A stretch of 64,000 nucleotides of DNA from Chloroflexota bacterium (lineage in GTDB: Bacteria; Chloroflexota; Anaerolineae; J102): assembly GCA_029782215.1 (NCBI GenBank), contig JAKOVD010000035.1:35187-99186 (forward strand), read 5' to 3'. The stretch's first letter is position 1; every line of letters begins with the position of its first letter. The position numbers and the translations under genes are program-made. The notes below the pieces were generated by a model. The model searched no databases. It saw only the letters and a list, made by a program, of their open reading frames with translations, and was not told the DNA's origin. Below are positions 35,399-44,175 of the stretch, in pieces.

Positions 35399-36301
35399 CT
35401 ACGCCCTGGGGTGCGCTTCATCGTAGGCTTCCCGCAGGTGATCGCGCGTGACCTGCGTGTAGACCTGTGTGGTGGAGATGCTGGCGTGGCCCAGCATCTG
35501 CTGGACCTCGCGCAGACCAGCACCGCCGCGCAGCATGTGGGTGGCGAAGGAGTGCCGGAGGGTGTGCGGGGTCACGGTGGTGGCGATGCCCGCTTCTTCG
35601 ACATAGCGCTTGATGATGAGCCAGAGACCCTGGCGGGTCAGACGTTCTCCCCGGCGGTTCAAAAACAGCGCCTGCTCGGCGTCGCCGGGATGCAGGAAAT
35701 CAGGGCGACCTTTGGTCAGGTAACGCTCCAGCACCTCCAGCGCCTGGTCATACACAGGCAGCATCCGCTCCTTGCTCCCTTTGCCCAGGCAGCGAACGGT
35801 GCCGGCCTTGGTGTCCACATCCCCGACATCGAGGGCCACCAGCTCGCTCACCCGCAGGCCTGTGGCGTAGAGTAATTCGAGCAGGGCTTTATCCCGCAGC
35901 CCCGTGGATGTCGACGTGGACGGCATGTTCAACAGCCGCTCCACTTCTTCACGGGTCATGGTGTTTGGCAGATGTTTTTCGACTTTGGGTGAATCGAGCT
36001 CAGCGGTGGGATCCCGGCGCAGCTCACCCTGTTCGACCATATAGCCGAAGAAGGACTTGACTGCCGCGATCTTGCGGGCGATGGTGCTGGCCGCGTACTC
36101 GCGTTCCCGCATGTCCAGCATATATTTGATGATATGGTCACGGGTCACGTTGCCCCATCCGCGGGGACGTTCGGCAGGACCAAGCGATTGTAAGAAGCTA
36201 AGGAACTGGCCGAGATCGTTACGATAGGCAGCGATCGTATTCTGAGAAAACATGCGTTCCACTTCCAGGTACTCCAGGAAAGCCTGGACTTGTTCTTGCA
36301 T
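35399..36301 (-). CDS. XerC/XerD-type tyrosine recombinase
   Basis: A 300-residue recombinase. The SAM-like N-terminal core-binding domain covers about residues 1-95. The catalytic set is complete: R150 in ATGLR, a Lys in LGKGSKER (174-177), H246-x-x-R249 in HTLRH, H272 in LGHASI, and the nucleophile Y281. This is the usual size of XerC/XerD for chromosome dimer resolution. No integron cassette, phage or attachment site is seen beside it, so a housekeeping role is most likely. It has AGGAGG upstream of its ATG and its own promoter. Confidence 0.94.
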   Translation of the reverse strand: MQEQVQAFLEYLEVERMFSQNTIAAYRNDLGQFLSFLQSLGPAERPRGWGNVTRDHIIKYMLDMREREYAASTIARKIAAVKSFFGYMVEQGELRRDPTAELDSPKVEKHLPNTMTREEVERLLNMPSTSTSTGLRDKALLELLYATGLRVSELVALDVGDVDTKAGTVRCLGKGSKERMLPVYDQALEVLERYLTKGRPDFLHPGDAEQALFLNRRGERLTRQGLWLIIKRYVEEAGIATTVTPHTLRHSFATHMLRGGAGLREVQQMLGHASISTTQVYTQVTRDHLREAYDEAHPRA

Positions 36302-36355
36302 GCCGTACCTCCTATGAGGGGACTGTGCTGAGACGAACGCCTCAGACCGGATGAG

Positions 36356-36383
36356 ATTCTAGCACGACTTTGCATAACATCAA
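36356..36383 (-). promoter_or_regulatory. promoter of the minus-strand recombinase/PNP run
   Basis: On the minus strand TTGATG (36383-36378), a 16-bp spacer and TAGAAT (36361-36356) form a fair sigma70-type promoter about 55 bp upstream of the recombinase ATG. Confidence 0.6.
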
Positions 36384-36695
36384 AAACAGCCTGGCTCGCA
36401 GCCGCCGGCTAGATCAGCCGGCAAAGAAGTCCCGGTCTTGAACTCTCGACAAGGGGACCTTGTCCAGCGCTCCGTGAGGCGGTCGCACGTGTTTCCCAAT
36501 GGCGAGGTGTTCTTGCCGCCTCTCAGGGGTCTTTGGTGCGCGAAAGCATGAACTGCACCCACGCCCCCTTTGCGTTTTACTGGTTTGAGGGAACATGCTA
36601 TACTTGCATTCGGTGTGGGATAGCACCCCCGGGAGCTTCAACTGGTGAGTGACCGGTGATCTTGTGTAGACTTTCGTGAGGATAGTATTTCCAAA
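36384..36695 (+). promoter_or_regulatory. upstream region of the DEAD-box-derived gene
   Basis: No gene is supported in the roughly 390 bp between the recombinase and helicase-like starts. TTTACT (36576-36581) and TATACT (36599-36604) with a 17-bp spacer may be the promoter, leaving a leader of about 85 nt. I see no other strong structure. Confidence 0.5.
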
Positions 36696-38354
36696 ATGAG
36701 TCAGACTTTTGCTGAACTGGGCTTGAACCCCGAGCGCATGGCGGGGTTGGACGCGTTGGGCTATGAACTTCCCAGCCGTCTCCAGCGTGATGTCGTGCCG
36801 CAGCTCCTGGCGGGGCGTGACGTGGTGGTAGAAGCAGCTCCTGGCAGCGGCAAGACGGCTGCCTTCGTGCTCCCGATCCTGCAGACGCTTAACCCCGAAG
36901 GCGAGGGCATCCAGGTCATCGTTCTCGTGGCCAACGGCGCTGATGCCACGCGCATCTCGGCGCTTTTCCAGGCGCTGCACGAGAGCCAGAACATCCACGT
37001 GGTGCCTGTGAGCGATGAACAACCCATCGCCCGCGAGGTAGGCAGGCTGGATCGCACGGCGACGATCGTGGTCGGTACGCCAGGTCGCGTGAAAGCGCAC
37101 GTCGAGCGCGAAACGTTCACCCTCGAACATGTCCAGATGGTGGTGATTGACAGCGCTGATGAGCTGCTCACCGCCGACCAGGGCGACACCATCGAGACGC
37201 TCCTGGACCAGATGCCCGGCGCCAGGCAGACCGCGGTCTTCGCCACCGTGTTCGATGCTGAGCTTCAGGACCTGGTGGAGCAGCACCTGTTCGAGCCGGT
37301 GCTCATCCGGCGCGAGGCCGTCTCGGCGCCCATCCCCCTGCTCAAGCATCGCTATCAGAACATCCAGCTCGGCGATAAAGACACCGTCCTCAGCCGTTTG
37401 CTGGACGGCGAGAACATCGATCGCGGCCTTGTCTACGTCAATTTGCGCCCGCAGGCCGAGCACGTAGCCCAATTGCTGCGTTCGTATGGCTACCATGCTG
37501 CGACCCTGACCGGACAGACTGACGCCGAGACGCGCGAGAGCCTGGTCCGCAGCTGGCGGGATGAGAATCTCGATTTCCTGGTGCTCACCGATGCGGGCGG
37601 CGACGGCCTGGTGTTGGAAACGCCGCTGTCGCTTTCCTATGACATTCCCACCGGGGCCGAGATCTACGCCAGCCGCACCCGCCTGGTGGCGGAGAATGGC
37701 TCGGTCTTCACGCTCGTGGCGCCGCGGGAGCGCTCCTTGCTCAGCGAAATCGAGAATTTCCTGGGCCTGCGGGTCAAAGCCGTCCTGCCTCCGGCCCGCG
37801 CCGACGCCGTCGCGCAGCGCACCGAGGCGTTCAAGGCAACGCTGCGTGAGATCATCGGCCGCAGCAACCTTGAGATCTACATGATGCTGCTGAACGATCT
37901 GGCGCAGGAAGGACATGACTGGTCGGAATTGGCGGCGGCCGCGGTCAGCATGCTCCAGCACACGCAGACCGAAACCATCTTCACGCGGCGGACGGAACGG
38001 CGGCCTGCCTCTCCCTCCGCCCCGGCGGCCAGTCAGCGCTATCGCGAGCCGGCGCGCGAACGGGATCGCGATCGCGATCGGGAGCGCGAGCGTCCTCGCG
38101 AAGAAGACCGTGAGGTCGAAGCGGGCTATATCCGTTTGATCATGGATGCCGGCTACGACATCGGTGTGCGTCCCAAGGATATCGTGGGCGCCATTGCCAA
38201 TGAAGCCAACATTCCCGGCCGGGCCGTCGGCAACATCGACATCCGGGATCGTTTCACCTACGTCGAAGTCCAAGAGGAATTTGTCGACCGCGTGCTCACC
38301 CGTGTGCCCAGCACCCGTCTGCGCGGCCGCGTCGTCACCTTCCGCCGCGTTTAG
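36696..38354 (+). CDS. DEAD-box-derived RNA helicase-like protein with degraded motifs and DbpA-type RNA-binding tail
   Basis: A 552-residue protein with the layout of CsdA/DbpA helicases. Walker A is kept (PGSGKT, 49-54), and a DbpA-type RNA-binding fold is at about 472-552. The other motifs are worn: Ia is VANGADA instead of a PTRELA-like motif; motif II is D152-S-A-D155, so the catalytic Glu is Ser; motif III is FAT; motif V is TDAGGDGL; and the HRxGRxGR of motif VI is replaced by YASRTR (324-329). I infer that it binds RNA and perhaps ATP but unwinds poorly or not at all. An Arg/Asp/Glu dipeptide stretch lies near 450-475. Confidence 0.85.
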   Translation: MSQTFAELGLNPERMAGLDALGYELPSRLQRDVVPQLLAGRDVVVEAAPGSGKTAAFVLPILQTLNPEGEGIQVIVLVANGADATRISALFQALHESQNIHVVPVSDEQPIAREVGRLDRTATIVVGTPGRVKAHVERETFTLEHVQMVVIDSADELLTADQGDTIETLLDQMPGARQTAVFATVFDAELQDLVEQHLFEPVLIRREAVSAPIPLLKHRYQNIQLGDKDTVLSRLLDGENIDRGLVYVNLRPQAEHVAQLLRSYGYHAATLTGQTDAETRESLVRSWRDENLDFLVLTDAGGDGLVLETPLSLSYDIPTGAEIYASRTRLVAENGSVFTLVAPRERSLLSEIENFLGLRVKAVLPPARADAVAQRTEAFKATLREIIGRSNLEIYMMLLNDLAQEGHDWSELAAAAVSMLQHTQTETIFTRRTERRPASPSAPAASQRYREPARERDRDRDRERERPREEDREVEAGYIRLIMDAGYDIGVRPKDIVGAIANEANIPGRAVGNIDIRDRFTYVEVQEEFVDRVLTRVPSTRLRGRVVTFRRV

Positions 38355-38369
38355 AAACCGGTCATTGCC

Positions 38370-38597
38370 ATGCGCCTTCCTCTTCCCAAACGCAAAAGCA
38401 GCACCCCCGAGTTGACCTGGGAGGTACAGGATTTCGTCTGGCTGGAGAACACGTCGAACGAGAACTTCTTGCTCGATCTTCCCTCCGGCGCCCTGCGTCT
38501 TGACATGAAGAGGGCGCAGCGGTTCCGGGCCGATGTTCTGGGCTTGCCGCAGATCCAGTCCCTGGTCACGGAAGGCAAGCTGCTCGTCAGACGCTGA
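38370..38597 (+). CDS. small conserved-looking protein of unknown function
   Basis: A 75-residue protein between the helicase-like gene and DNA polymerase I, with start 15 bp after the former's stop. It has a basic N terminus (LPLPKRKSS), then a small, regular beta/alpha-looking body (ELTWEVQDFVWLENTSNEN, LRLDMKRAQRF). Its composition is that of a real protein, not of a shadow frame. I do not recognise a family. Co-transcription with the RNA-binding helicase-like protein suggests a shared role, which is inference. Confidence 0.6.
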   Translation: MRLPLPKRKSSTPELTWEVQDFVWLENTSNENFLLDLPSGALRLDMKRAQRFRADVLGLPQIQSLVTEGKLLVRR

Positions 38598-38616
38598 AGT
38601 CCGTCTCGTTTCTCTC

Positions 38617-38646
38617 ACCGCCCACGCGCCCCTGGCCGTGGGCGGT
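38617..38646 (+). terminator. terminator before the DNA polymerase I gene
   Basis: ACCGCCCACG (38617-38626) pairs with CGTGGGCGGT (38637-38646) in a perfect 10-bp stem followed by GTCTTTCCT. It separates the small gene from polA. Confidence 0.7.
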
Positions 38647-38666
38647 GTCTTTCCTGGCGTCCGCGC

Positions 38667-41456
38667 ATGAAGCTTATCCTTATTGACGGTCACTCCCTGG
38701 CCTATCGCGCCTTCTTCGCCTTGCCCCCGGACATGGCGACGGGTCAGGGCGAGCTGACCAACGCTACCTTTGGCTTCACCTCCATGCTGCTCAACGTCCT
38801 TCGGGAACAGCAGCCGACGCACATTGCCGTGGCGTTTGACGTGGGGCGCAGTTTCCGGCATGACCGCTTTGAGGACTACAAGGCGACGCGCGAGCGCATG
38901 CCCGATGAGCTGAGCCTCCAGATCGAACGCATCCGCCAGGTAGTCGAGGCCTTCAACATCCCCGTCTTCACGGCGGAGGGCTACGAGGCTGATGACGTGC
39001 TGGCAACGCTGGCGCGCCAGGCGGCAGCGCAGGGCGTGAACACGCTCATCGTCACCGGCGACCGCGACCTGCTCCAGGTGGTCACGGAGACGATCTGGGT
39101 GCTGACCTCGGGCCGCAAGTTCTCCGATACCATCGTCTACACGCCGGGCAGCGTGGCGGAGAAGTACGGGCTGCCCCCGGAACAGCTTATCGACTACAAG
39201 GCCCTGGTGGGCGACAAGTCGGACAACATCCCCGGCGTTGCCGGCATCGGCGACAAGGGCGCCGTGCAGCTGCTGCAGCATTGGGGAAGCCTTGACGGCA
39301 TCTACGCCCACCTGGAGGAGGTTAGCCCGACCCGCGCCCGCGGCGCCCTGACCGAGGGTCGCGATGCGGCCTACCTGTCGCGTAGTCTGGCGACGATCGT
39401 GGAAGTGCCAGGCATTGCGCTCGACCTGGATGCCTGCCGCGTGCATGACTACAACCGCAGCCGCGTGGTGCAGTTGCTTTCGGACCTGGAGTTTCGCAGT
39501 CTGCTCTCCCGTCTGCCCGAGGCGGACATGCCCAGGCTCCCTGCGGCCGGCGGCCAATTTGCTTTCTTTGCCGAGGAGGCGGCGGACGCAGGCGAAGCTG
39601 CCCCGCAGCCCTCTGCTGGCTACCGTCGCATCACCACGCCTGAGAGCCTGGCCGAGGTGGCGCAGGCGTTGGCGTCGGCCGATCGCATCACGTTTGACGT
39701 GGAGACCACGGCGACCGACGAGCATCGGGCGGTGCTGGTGGGTCTGGCCCTGGGTTGGGGGGCGGGTCCCGACCGCAACGTCTACATCCCTGTGGGGCAT
39801 CAGGAAGGGGAGCAGTTGTCGCTGGACCAGGTGCGTGCCCAGATCGGCCCGCATCTGGCCGATGCTGCCAAGGCTAAGCTGGCGCACAACGCCAAGTACG
39901 ATCTCATCGTCTGCCGCCGCCACGGGCTGCCCATCGAGGGGCCCCTGGTCGACACCATGATCGGGGAGTTCCTGCTCGATCCTGGCAGCCACAACCTGGG
40001 CCTGAAGGGCCTGGCCTTCAAGCGTCTTGGCGTGGAGATGACCCCCATCGAGGCGCTGATCGGCAGCGGCCGCGGGTCAGGCCAGCGCAGCAAGCAGCTC
40101 ACGATGGACCAGGTGCCGAGTGCAGCCGTCACGCAGTATGCGGCGGCTGACGCCGACATGACCTGGCAGTTGGCCGGCCAGATTCTGCCGGAGCTGGCCG
40201 AGCGGGGCCTGGACCGCCTGTTCTGGGAGCTGGAAGTCCCCCTGATTCCGGTGCTGGCCGACATGGAAATGGCCGGCGTCCTGCTCGATCCCGCGGTGTT
40301 GGGCCGGATGAGCGTCGAGCTGCAGGCGCGCCTGACCGAGCTGTCGACCGCCATCTACGCCGACGTGGGTTACAGTTTCAATCTGAACTCGACGCAGCAG
40401 CTTTCGGATGTGTTGTTCGGACGCCTGGGCCTGCCCACTGCGGGGATGAAGAAGAGCGCCAGCGGCTACTACTCCACGGCTGCCGATGTGCTGGAGGCCC
40501 TGCGCGGGCGCCATCCCGTGGTGGACCGTCTGCTGGAATACCGGCAGCTCCAGAAGTTGCTCAGCACTTACATCGACACGCTGCCCCAGCTCATCAATCC
40601 CCTGACCGGCCGTATCCATACCTCGTTCGACCAGACGGGCGCCGAAACAGGACGTATCTCCTCCAACAACCCCAACCTGCAGAACATTCCCGTGCGCAGC
40701 GAGCTGGGGCGCAAGATCCGCCAGGCCTTTGTGGCGCCGCCGGGCCATTACCTGTTGGCCGTCGACTACTCGCAGGTAGAGCTCCGCATCCTGGCGCACA
40801 TCTCCGGCGATGAGGCCCTGTTGGCCAACTTTGCCCGCGGGTTGGACATCCATGCCGCCACTGCCAGCCAGGTCTACGGCGTTGCGCTCAACCAGGTGAC
40901 GAGCGAACAGCGCGCCGTGGCCAAGATGATGAACTTTGCCACCTCCTATGGCGTGAGCGCGTTCGGGCTTTCCAGCCGCACCGGGCTGAGCATGGATCAA
41001 GCCCGCCGCTTCATGAAGACCTACTTTGACACCTATCCGGGCGTGCGCCGCTACCTGGACGACACGATTGCCCAGGCGCGCGAGCGCGGGTATGTGGAAA
41101 CGCTGTTGGGACGCCGGCGCTATTTCCCCGTGCTGCAGACGACCGCTCCAGGGAGCCAGCAGGCCCGCGCCGCCGCCGAACGCGCCGCCGTCAACCATCC
41201 CATCCAGGGAACCGCCGCCGATATCCTCAAGATCGCTCTGATCCGGCTCAGCCGCCGGCTGCGGGAACAGGGACTGCAGGCGTGCATGATTCTGCAGGTG
41301 CACGATGAGATCGTCGTGCAGACGCCTGAACTGGAGCTGCCTGTGGTGGCGCCGCTCGTAGTCGAAACCATGGAATCGGCCTATGCGCTGAAGGCGCCGC
41401 TCAAAGCCGAGCCCGAGGTGGGCCGGGACTGGTACGACCTGCGGGCCTGGCAATAG
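38667..41456 (+). CDS. polA: DNA polymerase I
   Basis: A 929-residue polymerase with all three domains. The 5'-3' exonuclease starts LILIDGHSLAYRAFFAL and includes GDRDLLQ. The 3'-5' exonuclease keeps D344 and E346 (DVET), HNAKYD and YAAADAD, so proofreading is probably active. The polymerase has motif A LAVDYSQVELR with D700, motif B RAVAKMMNFATSYG and motif C QVHDE with D880. It functions in repair and Okazaki-fragment processing. A terminator hairpin separates it from the small upstream gene, so it may have its own promoter, though I see no clear -10. Confidence 0.97.
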   Translation: MKLILIDGHSLAYRAFFALPPDMATGQGELTNATFGFTSMLLNVLREQQPTHIAVAFDVGRSFRHDRFEDYKATRERMPDELSLQIERIRQVVEAFNIPVFTAEGYEADDVLATLARQAAAQGVNTLIVTGDRDLLQVVTETIWVLTSGRKFSDTIVYTPGSVAEKYGLPPEQLIDYKALVGDKSDNIPGVAGIGDKGAVQLLQHWGSLDGIYAHLEEVSPTRARGALTEGRDAAYLSRSLATIVEVPGIALDLDACRVHDYNRSRVVQLLSDLEFRSLLSRLPEADMPRLPAAGGQFAFFAEEAADAGEAAPQPSAGYRRITTPESLAEVAQALASADRITFDVETTATDEHRAVLVGLALGWGAGPDRNVYIPVGHQEGEQLSLDQVRAQIGPHLADAAKAKLAHNAKYDLIVCRRHGLPIEGPLVDTMIGEFLLDPGSHNLGLKGLAFKRLGVEMTPIEALIGSGRGSGQRSKQLTMDQVPSAAVTQYAAADADMTWQLAGQILPELAERGLDRLFWELEVPLIPVLADMEMAGVLLDPAVLGRMSVELQARLTELSTAIYADVGYSFNLNSTQQLSDVLFGRLGLPTAGMKKSASGYYSTAADVLEALRGRHPVVDRLLEYRQLQKLLSTYIDTLPQLINPLTGRIHTSFDQTGAETGRISSNNPNLQNIPVRSELGRKIRQAFVAPPGHYLLAVDYSQVELRILAHISGDEALLANFARGLDIHAATASQVYGVALNQVTSEQRAVAKMMNFATSYGVSAFGLSSRTGLSMDQARRFMKTYFDTYPGVRRYLDDTIAQARERGYVETLLGRRRYFPVLQTTAPGSQQARAAAERAAVNHPIQGTAADILKIALIRLSRRLREQGLQACMILQVHDEIVVQTPELELPVVAPLVVETMESAYALKAPLKAEPEVGRDWYDLRAWQ

Positions 41457-42039
41457 GGGCGTGCTGATGGCGCAATGCCCCTGAGCTTTCCCGGCGCTTT
41501 GGCGTGTCAAGACGGCAGCAGGGGGGCAGGGAATTTGATTAGTGCTGCTAAAAAGTGATTGACACGACGGGAAAGGGGGCGTAAAATGGCGCTAGTGGTT
41601 TGTTTCACGTTGGGTTACACCTGCGAGATCAAGGCCGGCATCATCGCCGTCACTGGCGGCATCCGTAACAGCAGCGGCGCGAACAAGTGGGCGCCCCAGC
41701 GTCAAGCGACCCTTCCAATCCAGGATGGCCACTCGCGCTGGGACGCCGCGTCAGGTGTGCCTGACATCAGGTGACCAGGCTCGAAATGACCAGATTGCGG
41801 CCGCGGAACGGCCGCCCAGCCGGGCCGCTGTCAAGCCCTTGGCGCCCTGGTTAAGGCGGTGAAGTGAGTCATCGTGCGGAAAATGTCTCGAGCCGCCGAG
41901 ACTCGAGAGAGGAGGCCAGCGATACCGAGACCGGGGAGCCCGATCCAGCTCCTGTCAACTGGCAACCACATAGCGTTCCCAAGCAGTTTCATATGCGCCG
42001 TGTTCGGCGGCGCATACACCTTCAAAGAGGGAGGTGAAC
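41457..42039 (+). promoter_or_regulatory. promoter and long leader upstream of the DUF6345-like gene
   Basis: No gene is supported here. A near-consensus sigma70-type promoter, TTGACA (41559-41564), 17-bp spacer and TAAAAT (41582-41587), would give a leader of about 450 nt before the ATG at 42040. The leader contains GCGGCCGC-type inverted repeats (about 41798-41816). No known riboswitch class matched by eye. GAGGGAGGT at 42028-42036 is a strong ribosome binding site. Confidence 0.7.
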
Positions 42040-44103
42040 ATGAACCCGATCGCATTGTTCGATGGCAGGCAGCGTCGCGTGCAGGTGCGATGGTTTGCCG
42101 GTTTGGTGGTCATCCTGCTGATGCTTCTTGTGCTCGCGTCGCAGGCGGCGGCGGACCCTGGCGTGCCTGGGGTAGGGTCCGAACCTGTGGGCCCGGCCAG
42201 CGCCGACGATGGTTATTGGGATGTGGGCGCAGAACACCAGGCCGACGCGCCGCCCTCTGGCAGCGGCGGCTCGGACCTGCCCCTCTGCCAGACCTCGGCC
42301 GTCAACTTCTACAACCGGCTGCGCGCCTTCGGCTATACCGGGTCCAACAGTTTTCTCTACGCCAACAGCCTATCCTGGCAGACAGACTGGAAGCGCGCGG
42401 CCAAGGGCGGATCCGAGAACTACTTTGCCGACAACGTCGACATCGCCTACTACTGCGACCACGGTAACACCGGCGCCGTCTACTTCCCCTGGGGCCATAC
42501 CAGCAACTGGCTGGTGCCAAACGACTGCTACCAGTCCTGGGGTGACAAGGACAATGAGTGGATGGCCTTCGGCACCTGCCTCACGCTGACAGACCGCGGG
42601 GGATGGGCCAACTGCATGATGGGCCAGCACCTCATCCTGGGCTACATTACCGTGTCCTATGATGCCGATGAAGGAGGCACGTGGGCCAATCAGCTCCTGG
42701 CCGGAAAGACGGTCACCCAAGCCTGGTTCACGATGTGCGACATCACCCAACCGAGCAGCGTCATTGCCCGCGTGATTGCCGAAGACTCCCGTCATTTCTC
42801 CGATAAGATCTGGGGCAAAGGCGGCCCCGCCTACGGCGACTACGTCGACAACTACTACTACTGGCTGGATCATCAGTGCTATAAGCCTGTCCCGGTCAAG
42901 GTGGACCCCAGCGCCATCACCGCCATGCCCACCTATGAAGTGAACCAGCGCCAGGTCGATCCAGCCTACGTGGAGAACATCGCCGGAGCGCTGGGAATCG
43001 AAGGCCAGGTCCAGCCGACGGAGAACGGCTACTCGCTGGTGGACACCAGCGACGGCATGACCCGCACGCTCGAGGTGGACACCGCCAGCGGCGGCTATGT
43101 TTACCAGAACACCAACACCCTGTGGGTGCCGCCTGCGCCCGGCCAGCCCTCGGCTCTGCCGGGTCCGGATGAAGCCGTAGCTCTGGCCAACGGCTTCTTC
43201 CTGGCGAATGCTCAGGCCCTGCCCGGCGCGCAATACCGCGTCAACGGCGAGGGCTTCACCGAGTCTACGAGCGAGGTGAAGAAATCGTCTGCCTTGCTCG
43301 GCGCTGAGCAGGTTGTCCAGACAGAGGGCGTAGACGTGATGGTGTCGTACGGGCGCAACCTGGCAGTCGGCCTTGCCCAGGGCGGCGTCGCCGATGTGTC
43401 GGTGGCCGGTCCTGGCGCCAGCACCAAGTACTACATCGCCCCCAGCGAAACGGTGCAGGCGGCAGCCGCTGCCGGTCCCGCCGGGCTGATGGGCGGCTCC
43501 CGCGATGTCGCGGCCACCGGCCATACGGTGCCCGTGCAGGGTCCCGATAAGGCGTGGGACGCTTTCCTGGACGACCACCAGTTGGCGATCGTGACCATCC
43601 CGCTCGACGCCGATACCTTCGTGCGCCATCCCGTGTCGGACACCCTGGCCTACTACGAACAGCCGCACGGTATCAGCCAGCAGGAGATGATCCCGGTCTA
43701 CGTGTTTACGGCGGACCTTTTCAAGGGAAACGAGCTGCTGGCAGCCAACTCGCTCATCTACGTGCCGGTGTCGCCTGACTACTACCCGCCCAACATCACC
43801 ATCACCGCGCCCGCTCCTGGCTATGGGGCCGTGGCAGGACAGAAGATCACCTTCACTGCCGAGGCTACGGGCGGCTTCCAGCCGTTCACCTATGCCTGGA
43901 GCGACAGCGTGGATGGGTCGCTGGGCAGCGGCGCCACAATCCAGGCGGCCCTGAGCGGCTCGCCGCGACCTGACCAGGCCGAGGTCGTCCCCCACACCGT
44001 CAGCGTGGTGGTGGCCAACGCCAACGGCCAGTCGCGCACGGTGAACGTCACGGTCAACGTCGGCATGCCTGTCTACATGCCGATGCTCCAGCGTCTGAAC
44101 TGA
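42040..44103 (+). CDS. secreted DUF6345-like protein with putative clan-CD His/Cys dyad
   Basis: A 687-residue exported protein (signal about 14-40). Residues about 75-280 match what I know as DUF6345: AVNFYNRLRAFGY, then YYCDHGN with H141 and WMAFGTC with C180. The DHG...GTC pattern recalls the catalytic dyad of caspase/gingipain-type (clan CD) proteases, though proteolysis is unproven. A middle domain and an Ig-like C-terminal domain follow, and the protein ends VYMPMLQRLN. The start ATG at 42040 is picked for GAGGGAGGT upstream. It opens the cluster of giant surface proteins. Confidence 0.85.
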   Translation: MNPIALFDGRQRRVQVRWFAGLVVILLMLLVLASQAAADPGVPGVGSEPVGPASADDGYWDVGAEHQADAPPSGSGGSDLPLCQTSAVNFYNRLRAFGYTGSNSFLYANSLSWQTDWKRAAKGGSENYFADNVDIAYYCDHGNTGAVYFPWGHTSNWLVPNDCYQSWGDKDNEWMAFGTCLTLTDRGGWANCMMGQHLILGYITVSYDADEGGTWANQLLAGKTVTQAWFTMCDITQPSSVIARVIAEDSRHFSDKIWGKGGPAYGDYVDNYYYWLDHQCYKPVPVKVDPSAITAMPTYEVNQRQVDPAYVENIAGALGIEGQVQPTENGYSLVDTSDGMTRTLEVDTASGGYVYQNTNTLWVPPAPGQPSALPGPDEAVALANGFFLANAQALPGAQYRVNGEGFTESTSEVKKSSALLGAEQVVQTEGVDVMVSYGRNLAVGLAQGGVADVSVAGPGASTKYYIAPSETVQAAAAAGPAGLMGGSRDVAATGHTVPVQGPDKAWDAFLDDHQLAIVTIPLDADTFVRHPVSDTLAYYEQPHGISQQEMIPVYVFTADLFKGNELLAANSLIYVPVSPDYYPPNITITAPAPGYGAVAGQKITFTAEATGGFQPFTYAWSDSVDGSLGSGATIQAALSGSPRPDQAEVVPHTVSVVVANANGQSRTVNVTVNVGMPVYMPMLQRLN

Positions 44104-44120
44104 CCTTCACATCACCCGCC

Positions 44121-44152
44121 CGCCCTCCCCGTGGCCCACCTCGGGGAGGGCG
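44121..44152 (+). terminator. strong hairpin between the DUF6345-like and first C25-like genes
   Basis: CGCCCTCCCCG (44121-44131) pairs with CGGGGAGGGCG (44142-44152), an 11-bp stem. It is 24 bp before the next start, with CTCATTG and no T-tract, so it may act as a partial terminator or RNA stabiliser. Confidence 0.5.
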
Positions 44153-44175
44153 ACTCATTGACTGGGAGAGGAGCT

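Noticed and set aside
35399..36301. Integron or phage integrase
   Set aside because: No attachment site, cassette or phage gene is nearby, and the size and motifs fit a chromosomal XerC/D.
36414..39992. 1192-residue antisense reading frame over the helicase-like and polA genes
   Set aside because: It covers two clear genes in the opposite direction, has no domain pattern, and results from the lack of stops in GC-rich codons on the other strand.
41559..41774. 71-residue frame just behind the promoter at 41559
   Set aside because: It begins at the promoter itself, before the expected transcript start, and has no ribosome binding site or recognizable composition.
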